Notes under the pieces: model-generated | What the model was told of the DNA's origin: nothing | The model's input: the letters and a program-made list of their open reading frames with translations, nothing else | Database searches by the model: none | Part shown: in pieces, positions 44,025 to 53,671 of the stretch | How the letters are laid out: every line of letters begins with the position of its first letter | Numbering within the stretch: position 1 is the first letter of the stretch | Assembly (NCBI RefSeq): GCF_000802185.1 | Contig: NZ_KN676113.1 | Location: forward strand, 3,866,349 to 3,930,348 | Direction: 5' to 3' | DNA length: 64,000 nucleotides | Source of the DNA: Belnapia sp. F-4-1 | GTDB lineage: Bacteria; Pseudomonadota; Alphaproteobacteria; Acetobacterales; Acetobacteraceae | Position numbers and translations under genes: made by a program

Positions 44025-44824
44025 GCGAAGGTCAGCGTGCCCGCATCGGCGAGCGGCAGGGCCTCCTCGCCGGCAAGGAAGAGGCGCTGGCCGAGGCCGC
44101 GCACCGGGCCGGCGCCGGCGTCGGGCCAATCCGTTTCGCGGCCGAGCTTGAGGGCGGCGGGCGTCGCCGGATCGGTCCAGAGATAGATGGCGGGGACGAA
44201 AACGAGGCCCTCGGTGCCGTCCTTCAGGGTGAGGTTGGTGCGGCGCCAGAAGAGGTCGCGCGGGCGGCGGGGCGCCTCGAAGACCAGGCTTTGGAGGCGT
44301 TCGATCGGCACCCACATGTACTCGCCGCCGGCGGTCAGCACTTCGAGATGCGGGCTGAACATGTCGTCCGCGTCGCGGAAATCGTCGAAGGGGGTCGCCT
44401 TGCCGTCGGGCGCCTCGGCCTCGCCGGGGGCGCGGGGTCGAAGCTCCTCGGCCTCTGCTGCCGCGGCGGCGGCGCCTGCGGCATCGCCGAGGCGGAGCAG
44501 GGTGACGGCGCGCATCGCGGCGGTCTGGGCCGGCGTCGCCTCGTCGCCCTGGAATTTCGGCACGCGCCCTTCACCGAAGACCTGGCGGCGCACGACCTCG
44601 GCCCGCAGCAGGCGACGGAATTCGAGAACGGCGGGGGAGGGCTCATCCTCGATGACGCTGTCGAGCGTGCGGTCGGCGCGCTCCACATCGCCGGAGAAGA
44701 GCAGCATTTCCGTCAGCAGCCAGCGGGCGCCGGCATCGCGCGGGGCGGCCTTCACCCCGGCCGTTGCGGCGGCGATGGCGGCGGGCAGGTCGCCCTTCTG
44801 GAACGCGTCACCGATCGTGCTCAT
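44021..44824 (-). CDS. tagJ: Type VI accessory protein TagJ (ImpE)
   Basis: A 267-residue ImpE-family protein. N-terminal TPR-like helices (LPAAIAAATAGVKAAPRDAG; ARWLLTEMLLFSGDVERADR) are followed by the conserved C-terminal part with GEYMWVPIERLQSLVFEAP, RPRDLFWR and the EGLVFVPAIY strand. TagJ binds the N-terminus of the small sheath subunit TssB and modulates sheath disassembly by ClpV. It sits between impD and tssE, as in the rhizobial imp order, with ATGA overlaps at both ends. Confidence 0.93.
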   Translation of the reverse strand: MSTIGDAFQKGDLPAAIAAATAGVKAAPRDAGARWLLTEMLLFSGDVERADRTLDSVIEDEPSPAVLEFRRLLRAEVVRRQVFGEGRVPKFQGDEATPAQTAAMRAVTLLRLGDAAGAAAAAAEAEELRPRAPGEAEAPDGKATPFDDFRDADDMFSPHLEVLTAGGEYMWVPIERLQSLVFEAPRRPRDLFWRRTNLTLKDGTEGLVFVPAIYLWTDPATPAALKLGRETDWPDAGAGPVRGLGQRLFLAGEEALPLADAGTLTFA

Positions 44825-46392
44825 GCTGCGGCCCTCGGCGCGGAAAGGTCGGTGACCAGCCGGAAGGCAGCGCCCACCTCGTCCAGCTGGAAATGCGGCT
44901 GCATCAGGATGGTGCAGCCGAAGACGCCGGGCTGGCCGGGCTTCTCCCGCACCTCGACCTTGGAGGCGCGGAGCGGCTGGCGGGCGCCGCTCTCGCCGGC
45001 GGCCCCGCTGGTCGTGCTGGTGAACTGCATCAGCCAGGTCTGCAGCCGCCGCTCGATCTCCTGCGGCGTCTTGAAGCTGCCGACCATGTCGCGGCCCATC
45101 ATCTTCACGCAATGGGCGAAGCGGCTGACGCAGAGCACGGCGTTGAACTGCGCGGAAAGGCGCTGGTTGGCATTGGCCGCCTCGCCCGTCATGCGCGGCG
45201 GGCGATGAAGGCTGGGCGCGGCGGCGAAGACGGCCTCCGGCAGGCCCTCGAGGCCGATCAGCGGCATGAGGCCGGCCTCGACCACCTGGCGCTCCTGATC
45301 GTCCGTCAGGGCGAGCTCGACCGGCGGGCGCGGCGGCGGGCCGGGCGGGTCGGAGCGGAGGCGCTCCGCCGGCAGCCCGTCGACGACGCCGCCCATGGCT
45401 CCGGCATGAACGGTGGCGCCGCGGATGTCGGCCGGCCAGCCATGGCTGGCAAACGCGCGCATGGCGACGGCCGCGAGCGGGTAGACCGGGCTCATCCAGG
45501 CGCGGGCGCCCGGCTGGCCGGCATCCGTACGGTAGCGAAAGCGGTCGGCGCGGCTGCCATTGTCCGGCCAGGGCGGACGGGCGAGGACGCGCGGCAGCAG
45601 CACGGAAAGGAAGCGGGTATCCTCCCGCTCCTGCAGGCTGCGCCAGCGGCGGGGGGCCGCCCCGCGCATCGGCTCGGTCGGGTCGATCGCGGGGCCGAGC
45701 TCCTGCCACTGGTCGAGGCCGAAGAGCGAAGGGTGGGCGGCGACGACCGTCGGCGAGAAGGCGGCGGCGGCGACGGCGGCCAGCGCATCGAGGCCGGAGA
45801 CGTCATCCGTGTTGCTGCCGGGGCCGGGGAAGGGGCGCAGTTCCCAGTCACCGCAGAGCAGCCCGTAGGGCTCGCCGCCGGGCGTGCCGAACTCCTCCTC
45901 GTAGACCTTCTTGAAGAGCTGGCTTTGGTCGAATTCGATGGCACGCTCGAAATCGCGGCAAAGCTCCGACCAGCGGAGGGTCAGCAGCTTCGCCTTGCAG
46001 CTCCGCCCCGGTGGCAGCCGGTTGACCAGCCAATGAAGGCCGCGCCAGGAGCCTTCCAGCCGGCGCAGGCGTTCCTGGCGCAGCACGGCGTCGAGCTGCT
46101 CCGAGATCAGCCGGTCGATGGTGGCGATGTCGCGGTCGACGGCTTCCTCCAGCCGCGCCATGGCCTCGGCCCGGCCACGACGGCTGCCGTCATGATCGAG
46201 GATCGCGGCGAGGCTGCCGGCGCCGAACCAGAGATGCAGGGCATTGGCCGGGCCCTCGACCAGGAAGCTGGCGATGCCATCGGCCGCGGCGGCGCCGGAC
46301 CGGCCGAGGAAGGCGCCGGCGAGGGCGGCTGCCCGCAGGGCCGGGGCCGAGGCACCAGCATCGGCCGTCGCCGCGGCCGGCGATCCATCCAT
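44821..46392 (-). CDS. impD: Second TssC-like sheath protein (ImpD)
   Basis: A 523-residue paralogue of TssC. It keeps the sheath-protein core ([63 protein letters not shown]) but has an extra ~90-residue N-terminal segment rich in Ala and lacks strict TssC conservation elsewhere. ImpD proteins occur next to TssC in imp-type clusters; a minor or specialised sheath/baseplate role is supposed but not settled. Its stop overlaps tagJ, and it begins 62 bases after tssC. Confidence 0.88.
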   Translation of the reverse strand: MDGSPAAATADAGASAPALRAAALAGAFLGRSGAAAADGIASFLVEGPANALHLWFGAGSLAAILDHDGSRRGRAEAMARLEEAVDRDIATIDRLISEQLDAVLRQERLRRLEGSWRGLHWLVNRLPPGRSCKAKLLTLRWSELCRDFERAIEFDQSQLFKKVYEEEFGTPGGEPYGLLCGDWELRPFPGPGSNTDDVSGLDALAAVAAAAFSPTVVAAHPSLFGLDQWQELGPAIDPTEPMRGAAPRRWRSLQEREDTRFLSVLLPRVLARPPWPDNGSRADRFRYRTDAGQPGARAWMSPVYPLAAVAMRAFASHGWPADIRGATVHAGAMGGVVDGLPAERLRSDPPGPPPRPPVELALTDDQERQVVEAGLMPLIGLEGLPEAVFAAAPSLHRPPRMTGEAANANQRLSAQFNAVLCVSRFAHCVKMMGRDMVGSFKTPQEIERRLQTWLMQFTSTTSGAAGESGARQPLRASKVEVREKPGQPGVFGCTILMQPHFQLDEVGAAFRLVTDLSAPRAAA

Positions 46393-46454
46393 GCTGCGGC
46401 GCTCCCTCTCCCGATACCGTGGCCGTGGCCCGGCCGAAGCCGGGCCAGATCAGG

Positions 46455-47948
46455 TCAGGCCTTCTGGGGAATACGGGCGACCATCCGCATGGAGGTCGTC
46501 AGCTCCTCCATCTGCAGCCAGGGCTGCAGATAGGCGATGGCGTTGTAGGAGCCCGGACGGCCTGGGATTTCCTTCACCTCGACCTTCGCCTCGCGCAGCG
46601 GGTAGCGCGCCTTGGTCTCGGCCCCCGCGCTCGCGTTGCCGTTGACGTAGTTGAGGATCCAGCGGTTCAGCCACTGCTCGCAGTCGGAGGCCTCCATGAA
46701 GGAGCCGATCTTGTCGCGCGCCATGACCTTGAGGAAATGGGCGAAGCGGCTGGTCGCCATCAGGTAGGGCAGGCGCGCCGAGATGGCGGCATTGGAGGTC
46801 GCCTCCGGCCGGTCGTACTTCTTCGGCTTCTGGGTAGACTGGGCACCGAAGAACACCGCGTAGTCGGTGTTGCGATAGTGGCAGAGCGGCAGGAAGCCGA
46901 GCGAGGACAGCTCCGCCTCGCGCCGGTCGGTGATGCCGATCTCGGTCGGGCACTTGGCGTCCAAGTCGCCATCGTCCGAGGTGAAGACGTGGGTCGGCAG
47001 GTTCTGCACCTTGCCGCCACCCTCGGCGCCGCGGATGGCGACGCAGAAATTGGTCTGGGCGAAGCTGTCGGTGAGGCGCTGCGCCATCACGTAGGCCGCG
47101 TTCATCCAGCAGTAGTCGTTGTGGTCCATCGCCTTGGCGCGGCCGGCCTCGTCGAAGGGCGCCTCCTCATAGCCGAACTCGTCGACCGGGACGGTGCCGG
47201 CGCCATAGGGCAGGCGCGCAATGACCCGCGGCATCACCAGCGAGACGAAGCGGCTGTCCTCCGTGTCACGGTAGGAGCGCCACTTCGCGTATTCCGCGGT
47301 CTCGAAGATCTTGGCGAGGTCGCGCGGCTTCGACAGCTCGCGCCAGTCGGAGAAGCCGAACATGCCGGCGCCGACGCCCGAGATGAAGGGCGCGAAGGCG
47401 CTGGCCGCTACGTTGGAGGCGAGGCGCAGCGTCTCGATGTCGTCCGGGTGGTTGGTCCACTCGTAGTCGCCGACGAGCGCGCCATAGGGCTCGCCGCCCG
47501 GCGTGCCGAACTCGTTCTCGTAGATCTTCTTGAACATCTGGCTCTGGTCGAACTCGACCGCGCGCTGCAGGTCGCGCGACAGCTCGCGCTTGCTGCACTG
47601 GAGCATGCGCAGCTTGAGCGAGGTGCCCGTCTCGCTGTTCATCACCAGGTAGTGCAGGCCGCGCCAGGAGCCCTCGAGCTTCAGGAAGCGCTCGTTGTGC
47701 ATCACCGCGTTGAGCTGGGTGCTCAGCTGCGCATCCAGCGCGGCGATCGCCCGCTCGAAGGTCTGGGTGAGGTTGCGGCTGTAGGTGACGGTGCCCTTCA
47801 GCGCCTCCTCGGTCAGCGCCTTGATGAGATCCTGGGCGCGGTCGCGTTCGGTCTGCTTGGTGGCGCCGAGGACCTGGTCGAGCAGGCCGAGCCCCGCCTC
47901 CTCCGTGGTGGTCGTGGCGGCGGCGGACGAGGATTGTGTCTCGCTCAT
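46455..47948 (-). CDS. tssC: Type VI secretion contractile sheath large subunit TssC (ImpC/VipB)
   Basis: A 497-residue sheath protein. Hallmarks are [73 protein letters not shown], and [20 protein letters not shown] near the end, all canonical for TssC. With TssB it forms the contractile sheath around the Hcp tube. ATG 47948 starts three bases after the tssB stop. Confidence 0.97.
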   Translation of the reverse strand: MSETQSSSAAATTTTEEAGLGLLDQVLGATKQTERDRAQDLIKALTEEALKGTVTYSRNLTQTFERAIAALDAQLSTQLNAVMHNERFLKLEGSWRGLHYLVMNSETGTSLKLRMLQCSKRELSRDLQRAVEFDQSQMFKKIYENEFGTPGGEPYGALVGDYEWTNHPDDIETLRLASNVAASAFAPFISGVGAGMFGFSDWRELSKPRDLAKIFETAEYAKWRSYRDTEDSRFVSLVMPRVIARLPYGAGTVPVDEFGYEEAPFDEAGRAKAMDHNDYCWMNAAYVMAQRLTDSFAQTNFCVAIRGAEGGGKVQNLPTHVFTSDDGDLDAKCPTEIGITDRREAELSSLGFLPLCHYRNTDYAVFFGAQSTQKPKKYDRPEATSNAAISARLPYLMATSRFAHFLKVMARDKIGSFMEASDCEQWLNRWILNYVNGNASAGAETKARYPLREAKVEVKEIPGRPGSYNAIAYLQPWLQMEELTTSMRMVARIPQKA

Positions 47949-47951
47949 GGA

Positions 47952-48461
47952 TCAGCCCCCCTTCTTGTCGAGGCCGAGCTGGGAGGACAGCGCCGCCAGC
48001 TTGTCCTTGTCCTGCAGAACCTCCTCGAGCAGCCCTTCGAGCTCGTCCGAGCGGTCCACCTTGCTCATCAGGTCGCGCAGCTTGGCGCGGGTATCCATCA
48101 GCGCCTTCAGCGCCGGCACCTGCTCGGCCACCTTTGCCGGCTCGAAATCCTCGATCGACCGGAATTTCAGGTTGACCGCCATCTGGCTGCCGTCGCCGGC
48201 AAGGGTGTTGTCGACCTTGATGTTCAGGCCGGGCTGGATGCGGGCCATGACATCATTGAAATTGTCGCGATCGATCTGCACGAACTTCCGTTCGGCGAGC
48301 GGCTTGAGTGGCTCGGAAGGGTCCCCAGCGAAATCGCCCATGACGCCGACGACGAAGGGCAGCTCGCGCTCGACGGCGGCGCCTTCGGTCTCGACTTCGT
48401 AGGTGATGTGGACGCGAGGTTTGCGGACCCGAGCCAGCTTCTGGTGAACGCTACCGCTCAT
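47952..48461 (-). CDS. tssB: Type VI secretion contractile sheath small subunit TssB (ImpB/VipA)
   Basis: A 169-residue small sheath subunit. It has the typical N-terminus ([20 protein letters not shown]), [33 protein letters not shown] and [23 protein letters not shown] 48461 has GGGAGAGG just upstream. It interlocks with TssC and, through its N-terminus, is expected to contact TagJ and ClpV. A 109-base gap separates it from tssA and may contain a secondary promoter. Confidence 0.97.
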   Translation of the reverse strand: MSGSVHQKLARVRKPRVHITYEVETEGAAVERELPFVVGVMGDFAGDPSEPLKPLAERKFVQIDRDNFNDVMARIQPGLNIKVDNTLAGDGSQMAVNLKFRSIEDFEPAKVAEQVPALKALMDTRAKLRDLMSKVDRSDELEGLLEEVLQDKDKLAALSSQLGLDKKGG

Positions 48462-48570
48462 CTACCCTCTCCCAATTCGCACCGGTAACGGTTCTGGCAT
48501 AGGGCCAACACGATACGCGGCGGCGACAATTGCCGTCAATCAAACCCTTGATGACCAGTTGATCAGCCTG

Positions 48571-49710
48571 TCACTCGTTCTCGCCCATGGCAGTACGAAT
48601 GCCGAGCATGGTGAGCATCGCCTGACGCGCGCCGCTGTCCGGCAGGACCTCGGCGAGTAGCTCCGGCAGCGGCAGGCGGGCGCGGCGGGCGGCATCGGTG
48701 AGGGTATAAGCCAGCGGCGAATGCGGCTCGGTCTTGCGAAAGAACTCCGCAAGGTCCTCCAGCTGGCGGATCGCATCCTCGCGGGTCCGCAGCGCACGGG
48801 GCACCGCTGCCATCACGCCGCCCATTGCCGGTCCCTCCTCCGCCACCGCCGTCACCTCCTCCGCCGGCGCCGCTGCGTTGGCATCCTCCGGGCTCGCCTC
48901 GGCGACCGGGCCGACCAGCCGCGTTGCCAGGGCCAGGATCTGCTCCAGCGCCTCGGTGACGCGACGCGTGTTCGGGGCGAGGTCGCCGAAACGGGCGTCC
49001 ATCTGCGTGCCGAGCGCGGCCCAGGCGCGCTGCGCCGCCACGGCCTGCTGGGCGGTGCGGCGCAGCGTCGCGGCGTCGATGCGCGCCTCGGTCTCGAGCG
49101 CCCTCAGCTCGGGCACGCCGGCCTCGTAGCGGGCCTCGCGGCGGCGGCGGTTCTCGCCCTCGTCCGGGATGGCTGCCGTGTCCTCGGCGATCTTCCAGGA
49201 ATAGAGGCTGACGCCGCGTCCGTCGGGGCGGCGGAACAGCGGGATGCGGCGGAGCGGCTGCATCAGCGTGCCGTCGGCGCCCTCGCCGGAGAGGCCGCTG
49301 AGCGGGGCGGCGCGGATATCCATCCCGTCCTCGTCGGGCTGCGGGAAGCCGGGCTCCCAGAAGCGCTCCAGCAGGCCGGACAGCAACTCGGAGCCGGCGA
49401 TGAGGCCAGGCAGGCCGTCGAGCCGGACCAGCGCCTCCAGCAGCCAAGTGGCGACCTCGAAATCCTTGCTGCGGCCGCCAATGCAGTCGAGGCCGAGCCG
49501 CTTCACCTCGCGCCAGCCCTGCGGCACGGCGGGCTCGGCTTCCTCTGAGGTCTCGAGCGCACGTTCCTCGGCCCTGGCCTCGGCCCGCGCGTCGCGCAGC
49601 TTCTGGTAGGGCGAGGTCGGCGAATAGTCGCCGCGCAGATCGGTGCCGGCGCCATCGGCCCCGTCGAGGGGAGCGAGCAACGTCTCAATATCGAACAGGC
49701 TACCCGACAT
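48571..49710 (-). CDS. tssA: Type VI secretion cap/assembly protein TssA (ImpA)
   Basis: A 379-residue protein with the ImpA N-terminal domain: LFDIETLLAPLDGADGAGTD, DYSPTSPYQKLRDARAEARA, WREVKRLGLDCIGGRSKDFE, WLLEALVRLDGLPGL, and FWEPGFPQPDEDGMDIRAAP. The C-terminal part is predicted helical, ending EVLPDSGARQAMLTMLGI. TssA coordinates tail-tube and sheath polymerisation. It is the first gene of the leftward tss operon, divergent from tssH across 143 bases. Confidence 0.95.
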   Translation of the reverse strand: MSGSLFDIETLLAPLDGADGAGTDLRGDYSPTSPYQKLRDARAEARAEERALETSEEAEPAVPQGWREVKRLGLDCIGGRSKDFEVATWLLEALVRLDGLPGLIAGSELLSGLLERFWEPGFPQPDEDGMDIRAAPLSGLSGEGADGTLMQPLRRIPLFRRPDGRGVSLYSWKIAEDTAAIPDEGENRRRREARYEAGVPELRALETEARIDAATLRRTAQQAVAAQRAWAALGTQMDARFGDLAPNTRRVTEALEQILALATRLVGPVAEASPEDANAAAPAEEVTAVAEEGPAMGGVMAAVPRALRTREDAIRQLEDLAEFFRKTEPHSPLAYTLTDAARRARLPLPELLAEVLPDSGARQAMLTMLGIRTAMGENE

Positions 49711-49853
49711 GCAGAACGGACTCTTGCTGATGAAATAAAGGCCATTGGGCTCGAAACCGATACGCTATCATGCTGGACAGCCCTCGCCCAAACTGTTTAC
49801 GGTCCGGCGCATTCGAAGCAGCGGCCGACGTCGTTAGCGGGAGGTTACGGGGC

Positions 49854-52502
49854 ATGGTGTCGATCGACCTGAAATCCCTCGTCGGCCGCCTCAGCGCCAT
49901 CGGCCGGCGGCAGCTCGAAGCGGCGGCCGGGCTGACCCTGTCGCGTTCCCACTACAATGTCGAGATCGAGCATCTGTTGCTGAAGCTCGTCGAGACCCAG
50001 GGCACCGACGTCAACGTCCTGCTGCGCAAGCAGGGTGTCGACAGCGGCCGGGTGACGGCCGAGCTGACGCGTGCGCTCGACAAGCTGCGCACCGGCAACG
50101 CGCGGGCGCCCTCGCTCTCGCCAGACATCATCACCTGGCTGCGCGAGGCCTGGATGCTGGCCTCGCTTGAGGGCGGGACGGGGCGCATCCGCTCCGGCCA
50201 CATGCTGTCGGCACTGCTGTCGGACGAGACCTTGCAGCGGACGGTGAGGGACAGCGCGCCGAGCCTGCTCTCCGTGCCGGCCGATGCGTTGCGGCGCGGT
50301 GGGCTCGACGCGCTGTGCGAGGGCAGCGAGGAGGCTGGGGAAGCCGGCGCGCCGCTGCCGGGCGAGGTGCCGGCGGCGGCGGGTGGCGCACCGGGCGAGG
50401 CGCCGCGCGGCGGTGGGCCGCTCGAGCAGTTCTGCACCGACCTCACGGCGCAGGCGAAAGCCGGGAAGATCGACCCGATCCTCGGCCGCGACGGCGAGAT
50501 TCGCCAGGTCATCGACATCCTGACGCGGCGCCGCCAGAACAACCCGATCCTCACCGGCGAGCCCGGCGTTGGCAAGACCGCGGTCGCCGAGGGGCTGGCG
50601 CTGCGCATCGCGGCCGGCGACGTGCCGGAGGCGCTGCGCAAGGTGAAGCTGATGTCGCTCGACCTCGGCCTGCTGCAGGCGGGCGCGGGTGTGAAGGGCG
50701 AGTTCGAGAATCGGCTGAAGGGCGTCATCGACGCGGTGAAGTCTTCGCCGGTGCCGGTCGTCATGTTCATCGACGAGGCGCATACGCTGATCGGCGCCGG
50801 CGGCGCGCAGGGCCAGAACGACGCCGCCAACCTGCTGAAGCCGGCGCTGGCCCGCGGCGAGCTGCGCTGCCTCGCGGCCACGACCTGGGCCGAGTACAAG
50901 AAATACTTCGAGAAGGACGCGGCGCTCACCCGGCGCTTCCAGGTGGTGCAGGTGGGCGAGCCCGCGGTGGCGCTGGCCCAGGCCATGCTGCGCGGCCTCG
51001 TGCCGGTGCTGGAGAAGCACCACGGCGTCCGCATCCTCGACGAGGCAGTGGAGCAGGCCTGCGTGCTTTCCGCCCGCTACATCCCGGCGCGGCAGCTGCC
51101 GGACAAGGGCGTCTCGCTGCTCGATACCGCCTGCGCCCGCGTCGCCATGAGCCAGGCGGCGGAACCGGCGCCGATCGAGGACCGGCGCCGGCGGCTCGAC
51201 CTCATCGCCACCGAGCTCGGTGCCATCGCGCGGGAGGAAGCGGCCGGCCAGGACCATGCGGCGCGGCGCACCGCCCTCGAGGAGGAGCGGGCGAGGGTCG
51301 GTGCCGAGCTCGTCGCGCTCGAGGCGCGCTACAAGGAGGAGCGGGCGCTCGTCGCTGGCATCCGCGAATCGCGGGAGGCGATCGAGGCGGCTCTCGCCTC
51401 CGGTGCCGAGGCGTCCGAGGCGAAGGCCAAGCTTGCCAGCGCCACCGAGGCGCTGCATGCGCTTCAGGGCGAGGAGCCGCTGGTGCATCCGGTAGTCGAT
51501 GGCCAGGCCGTCGCCGAGGTGGTCGCCACCTGGACCGGGATCCCGGTCGGGCGGATGGTCTCGGACGAGATCAGGACCATCCTGAACCTGAAGGACCGGC
51601 TGGAAGAGCGCGTCGTCGGCCAGCCGCATGCGCTGGCGGCCATCGCCCAGGCGATCCAGACCAATCGGGCCGGTCTGACCGATCCGCGCAAGCCGATCGG
51701 CGTCTTCATGATGGTCGGCACCTCGGGCGTCGGGAAGACGGAGACGGCGCTGGCCGTCGCGGACCTCCTCTATGGCGGCGAGCAGAACCTGACGACGATC
51801 AACATGAGCGAGTTCAAGGAGGAGCATAAGGTCTCGCTCCTGATGGGCTCGCCCCCCGGCTATGTCGGCTATGGCGAGGGCGGAGTGCTGACGGAAGCGG
51901 TGCGGCGGCGACCTTACAGCGTCGTGTTGCTGGACGAGATGGAGAAGGCCCATCCCGGCGTGCAGGACGTGTTCTACCAGGTCTTCGACAAGGGCAACAT
52001 GAAGGACGGGGAGGGGCGGGACATCGACTTCCGCAACACCGTCATCATCATGACCTCGAACGCCGGAACGGACACCATCGCCAAGCTCTGCGCCGACCCG
52101 GAGCTGATGCCGGAGCCGGAGGCGCTGACCGAGGCGCTTCGCCCGGACCTGCTGAAGGTGTTCAAGCCCGCCTTCCTCGGCCGCTGCAACATCGTCACCT
52201 ACTACCCGCTCGCCGACGACATCATGAAGCTCATCGTCGGCCTGCAGCTGAAGCGGATCGGCCGCCGGGTAAAGTCGGCCTATGGGGTCGAATTCCAGGT
52301 TGACGACAGCGTCCCCGAGGCCATCGTCGCGCGCTGCAAGGAAGTGGAAAGCGGCGCACGGAATATTGAGAATATCCTCAACCGCACGATGCTACCCGAG
52401 CTGTCATCTCGAATTCTTTCGCGACTGGCGGAAGGCGGCGAGGTGGGTCGGGTGAAGGTCGCGGTGGGCGAGGGGGGTATGTTCCAGTATGATATCGGCT
52501 AG
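49854..52502 (+). CDS. tssH: Type VI secretion AAA+ ATPase ClpV
   Basis: An 882-residue two-ring AAA+ unfoldase that disassembles contracted sheaths. ATG 49854 is preferred, nine bases after GGGAGG; the open frame from 49770 adds non-family residues. An N-domain (IDLKSLVGRLSAIGRRQLEA) precedes AAA1 with GEPGVGKT and VMFIDEAHTLIGAGG, a coiled-coil M domain (about 400-520), and AAA2 with GTSGVGKT and VVLLDEMEKAHP. The N-terminal sequence and T6SS context separate it from ClpB. It is divergent from tssA and followed by two hcp genes, probably in one transcript. Confidence 0.97.
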   Translation: MVSIDLKSLVGRLSAIGRRQLEAAAGLTLSRSHYNVEIEHLLLKLVETQGTDVNVLLRKQGVDSGRVTAELTRALDKLRTGNARAPSLSPDIITWLREAWMLASLEGGTGRIRSGHMLSALLSDETLQRTVRDSAPSLLSVPADALRRGGLDALCEGSEEAGEAGAPLPGEVPAAAGGAPGEAPRGGGPLEQFCTDLTAQAKAGKIDPILGRDGEIRQVIDILTRRRQNNPILTGEPGVGKTAVAEGLALRIAAGDVPEALRKVKLMSLDLGLLQAGAGVKGEFENRLKGVIDAVKSSPVPVVMFIDEAHTLIGAGGAQGQNDAANLLKPALARGELRCLAATTWAEYKKYFEKDAALTRRFQVVQVGEPAVALAQAMLRGLVPVLEKHHGVRILDEAVEQACVLSARYIPARQLPDKGVSLLDTACARVAMSQAAEPAPIEDRRRRLDLIATELGAIAREEAAGQDHAARRTALEEERARVGAELVALEARYKEERALVAGIRESREAIEAALASGAEASEAKAKLASATEALHALQGEEPLVHPVVDGQAVAEVVATWTGIPVGRMVSDEIRTILNLKDRLEERVVGQPHALAAIAQAIQTNRAGLTDPRKPIGVFMMVGTSGVGKTETALAVADLLYGGEQNLTTINMSEFKEEHKVSLLMGSPPGYVGYGEGGVLTEAVRRRPYSVVLLDEMEKAHPGVQDVFYQVFDKGNMKDGEGRDIDFRNTVIIMTSNAGTDTIAKLCADPELMPEPEALTEALRPDLLKVFKPAFLGRCNIVTYYPLADDIMKLIVGLQLKRIGRRVKSAYGVEFQVDDSVPEAIVARCKEVESGARNIENILNRTMLPELSSRILSRLAEGGEVGRVKVAVGEGGMFQYDIG

Positions 52503-52555
52503 GCGGCGGCAGCTGGCCGTCACCGGGAGCCGGGCAGGCAGGAAGGGATAGGACA

Positions 52556-53029
52556 ATGGCGATCCTCGTGAAGTACGGCTCTATCAAGGGCGAGTCGAAG
52601 GTCGAGGGCTTCTCCGACTTCTTCGAAGTCGGCAGCTTCCAGTTCGGCGTCGGCCGCGCCATCGCCTCGGCCCGCGGCACCTCCACCCGCGAAGGCTCCG
52701 TGGTCTCCGTCAGCGAGATCACGATCACCAAGCAGAGCGACAACACCAGCATCAAGCTGTTCGAGGAAGCGCTGCACGGCAAGCTCGACAAGAAGGTCGA
52801 GATCCGCTTCGTCCGCACCGGCGGCGCGAAGCCGACCGCCTTCTTCACCGTCGATCTCGAGGGCTGCGGCGTGTCGGGCTTCTCGATGAGCTCTGGCGGC
52901 GATCGCCCGAGCGAGTCCCTCAGCCTGAACTTCGACAAGGTGAAGCTGGGCTACAACCCGGTTGGCGACGACCTCACCGGTTCCCCGGTCTACTACACCT
53001 GGGACCTGGCCAAGGGCACCGGCTCGTAA
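52556..53029 (+). CDS. hcp: Type VI secretion tail-tube protein Hcp (copy 1)
   Basis: A 157-residue Hcp/TssD protein. It has MAILVKYGSIKGESKVEG, the central EITITKQSDNTSIKLFEEAL, KKVEIRFVRTG and the DFNxxKVxxxY-type strand LSLNFDKVKLGYNP. It forms hexameric rings of the T6SS tube and is also secreted. It begins 53 bases after tssH with a ribosome site near AGGAAGGGATAGG. The closest conserved start is ATG 52556. Confidence 0.96.
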   Translation: MAILVKYGSIKGESKVEGFSDFFEVGSFQFGVGRAIASARGTSTREGSVVSVSEITITKQSDNTSIKLFEEALHGKLDKKVEIRFVRTGGAKPTAFFTVDLEGCGVSGFSMSSGGDRPSESLSLNFDKVKLGYNPVGDDLTGSPVYYTWDLAKGTGS

Positions 53030-53128
53030 GCCAGCGCCGCGCCCGTCCGGGCCAAGCGATGCGGTGGCTTTGCCGCCGCATCCTCCTCCCCGGTTCCTTT
53101 CATCTGATAGCGCACCGAGGCAGGCCCA

Positions 53129-53596
53129 ATGGCCATCTTCATGAAATATGAGGGCGTGGAGGGCGAGCACAGCCTCAACGGCGCAAGCGGCTATATCGAG
53201 CTGGTCGCCATGAGTTGGTCGATGTCGCGCAGCGGGGCCGCGGTCCATTCCGGCGCGCGGGCGCGGATCGAGCCTTCGGTGAGCGAGGTCAACTGCTCCA
53301 AGCTGAGCGACAAGAGCTCCATCGGCTTGCTGACCGAAGGCTTCACCGGCAAGTTCAACCGCAAGGTGACCATCAGCTTCGTCCGCCAGGGACAGGCGAT
53401 GCTGCTGCCCTACATGGTCTATACCCTGACCGATGTCGGCATCCTGAACTTCGCGCATGGCGGCGGCGCGGACGGCCCACCGACCGACAGCTTCTCGCTC
53501 AACTTCAGCTCGATCGATATCCAGTACACCGCCTTTACCGACGACCTGACGGGCGTTTCCGCCAACATCCTCTACAACGTGCCCCAGGGGCGGTAG
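53129..53596 (+). CDS. Type VI secretion tail-tube protein Hcp (copy 2, divergent)
   Basis: A 155-residue second Hcp-family protein. It shares the fold pattern (MAIFMKYEGVEGEHSLNG, SEVNCSKLSDKSSIGLLTEG, KVTISFVRQG, SFSLNFSSIDIQYTA) but is clearly diverged from copy 1: it has WSMSRSGAAVHSGARARIEP where copy 1 has FQFGVGRAIASARGTSTREG. ATG 53129 lies 99 bases after copy 1. It could form a separate tube for particular effectors or be a chaperone-like adaptor; no C-terminal effector extension is present. Confidence 0.92.
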   Translation: MAIFMKYEGVEGEHSLNGASGYIELVAMSWSMSRSGAAVHSGARARIEPSVSEVNCSKLSDKSSIGLLTEGFTGKFNRKVTISFVRQGQAMLLPYMVYTLTDVGILNFAHGGGADGPPTDSFSLNFSSIDIQYTAFTDDLTGVSANILYNVPQGR

Positions 53597-53637
53597 CCAG
53601 CAGCGTCCGGGCCCTGCCTGGACAGGCGCACCGAACT

Positions 53638-53657
53638 CTGTATACATCGGTGTACAG
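53638..53657 (+). promoter_or_regulatory. Candidate GntR-type operator upstream of tcuA
   Basis: CTGTATACATCGGTGTACAG is an imperfect 20-base palindrome, 7 of 10 positions symmetric, ending 14 bases before the tcuA start and just ahead of its GGGAGGG site. The TGTATACA/TGTACA half-sites resemble those bound by GntR/FadR-family repressors. No regulator gene is next to it, so the binding protein is unknown. Confidence 0.45.
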
Positions 53658-53671
53658 GACGGGAGGGTGCC

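Noticed and set aside
49711..49853. Sigma-54 or strong sigma-70 promoters between tssA and tssH
   Set aside because: A TATCAT box is present at 49766-49771, but no -35 at proper spacing and no GG-N10-GC pair could be supported by eye.
49854..52502. Calling the AAA+ gene clpB
   Set aside because: The N-terminal domain and position between tssA and hcp match ClpV of type VI systems; a housekeeping ClpB would not be expected here.
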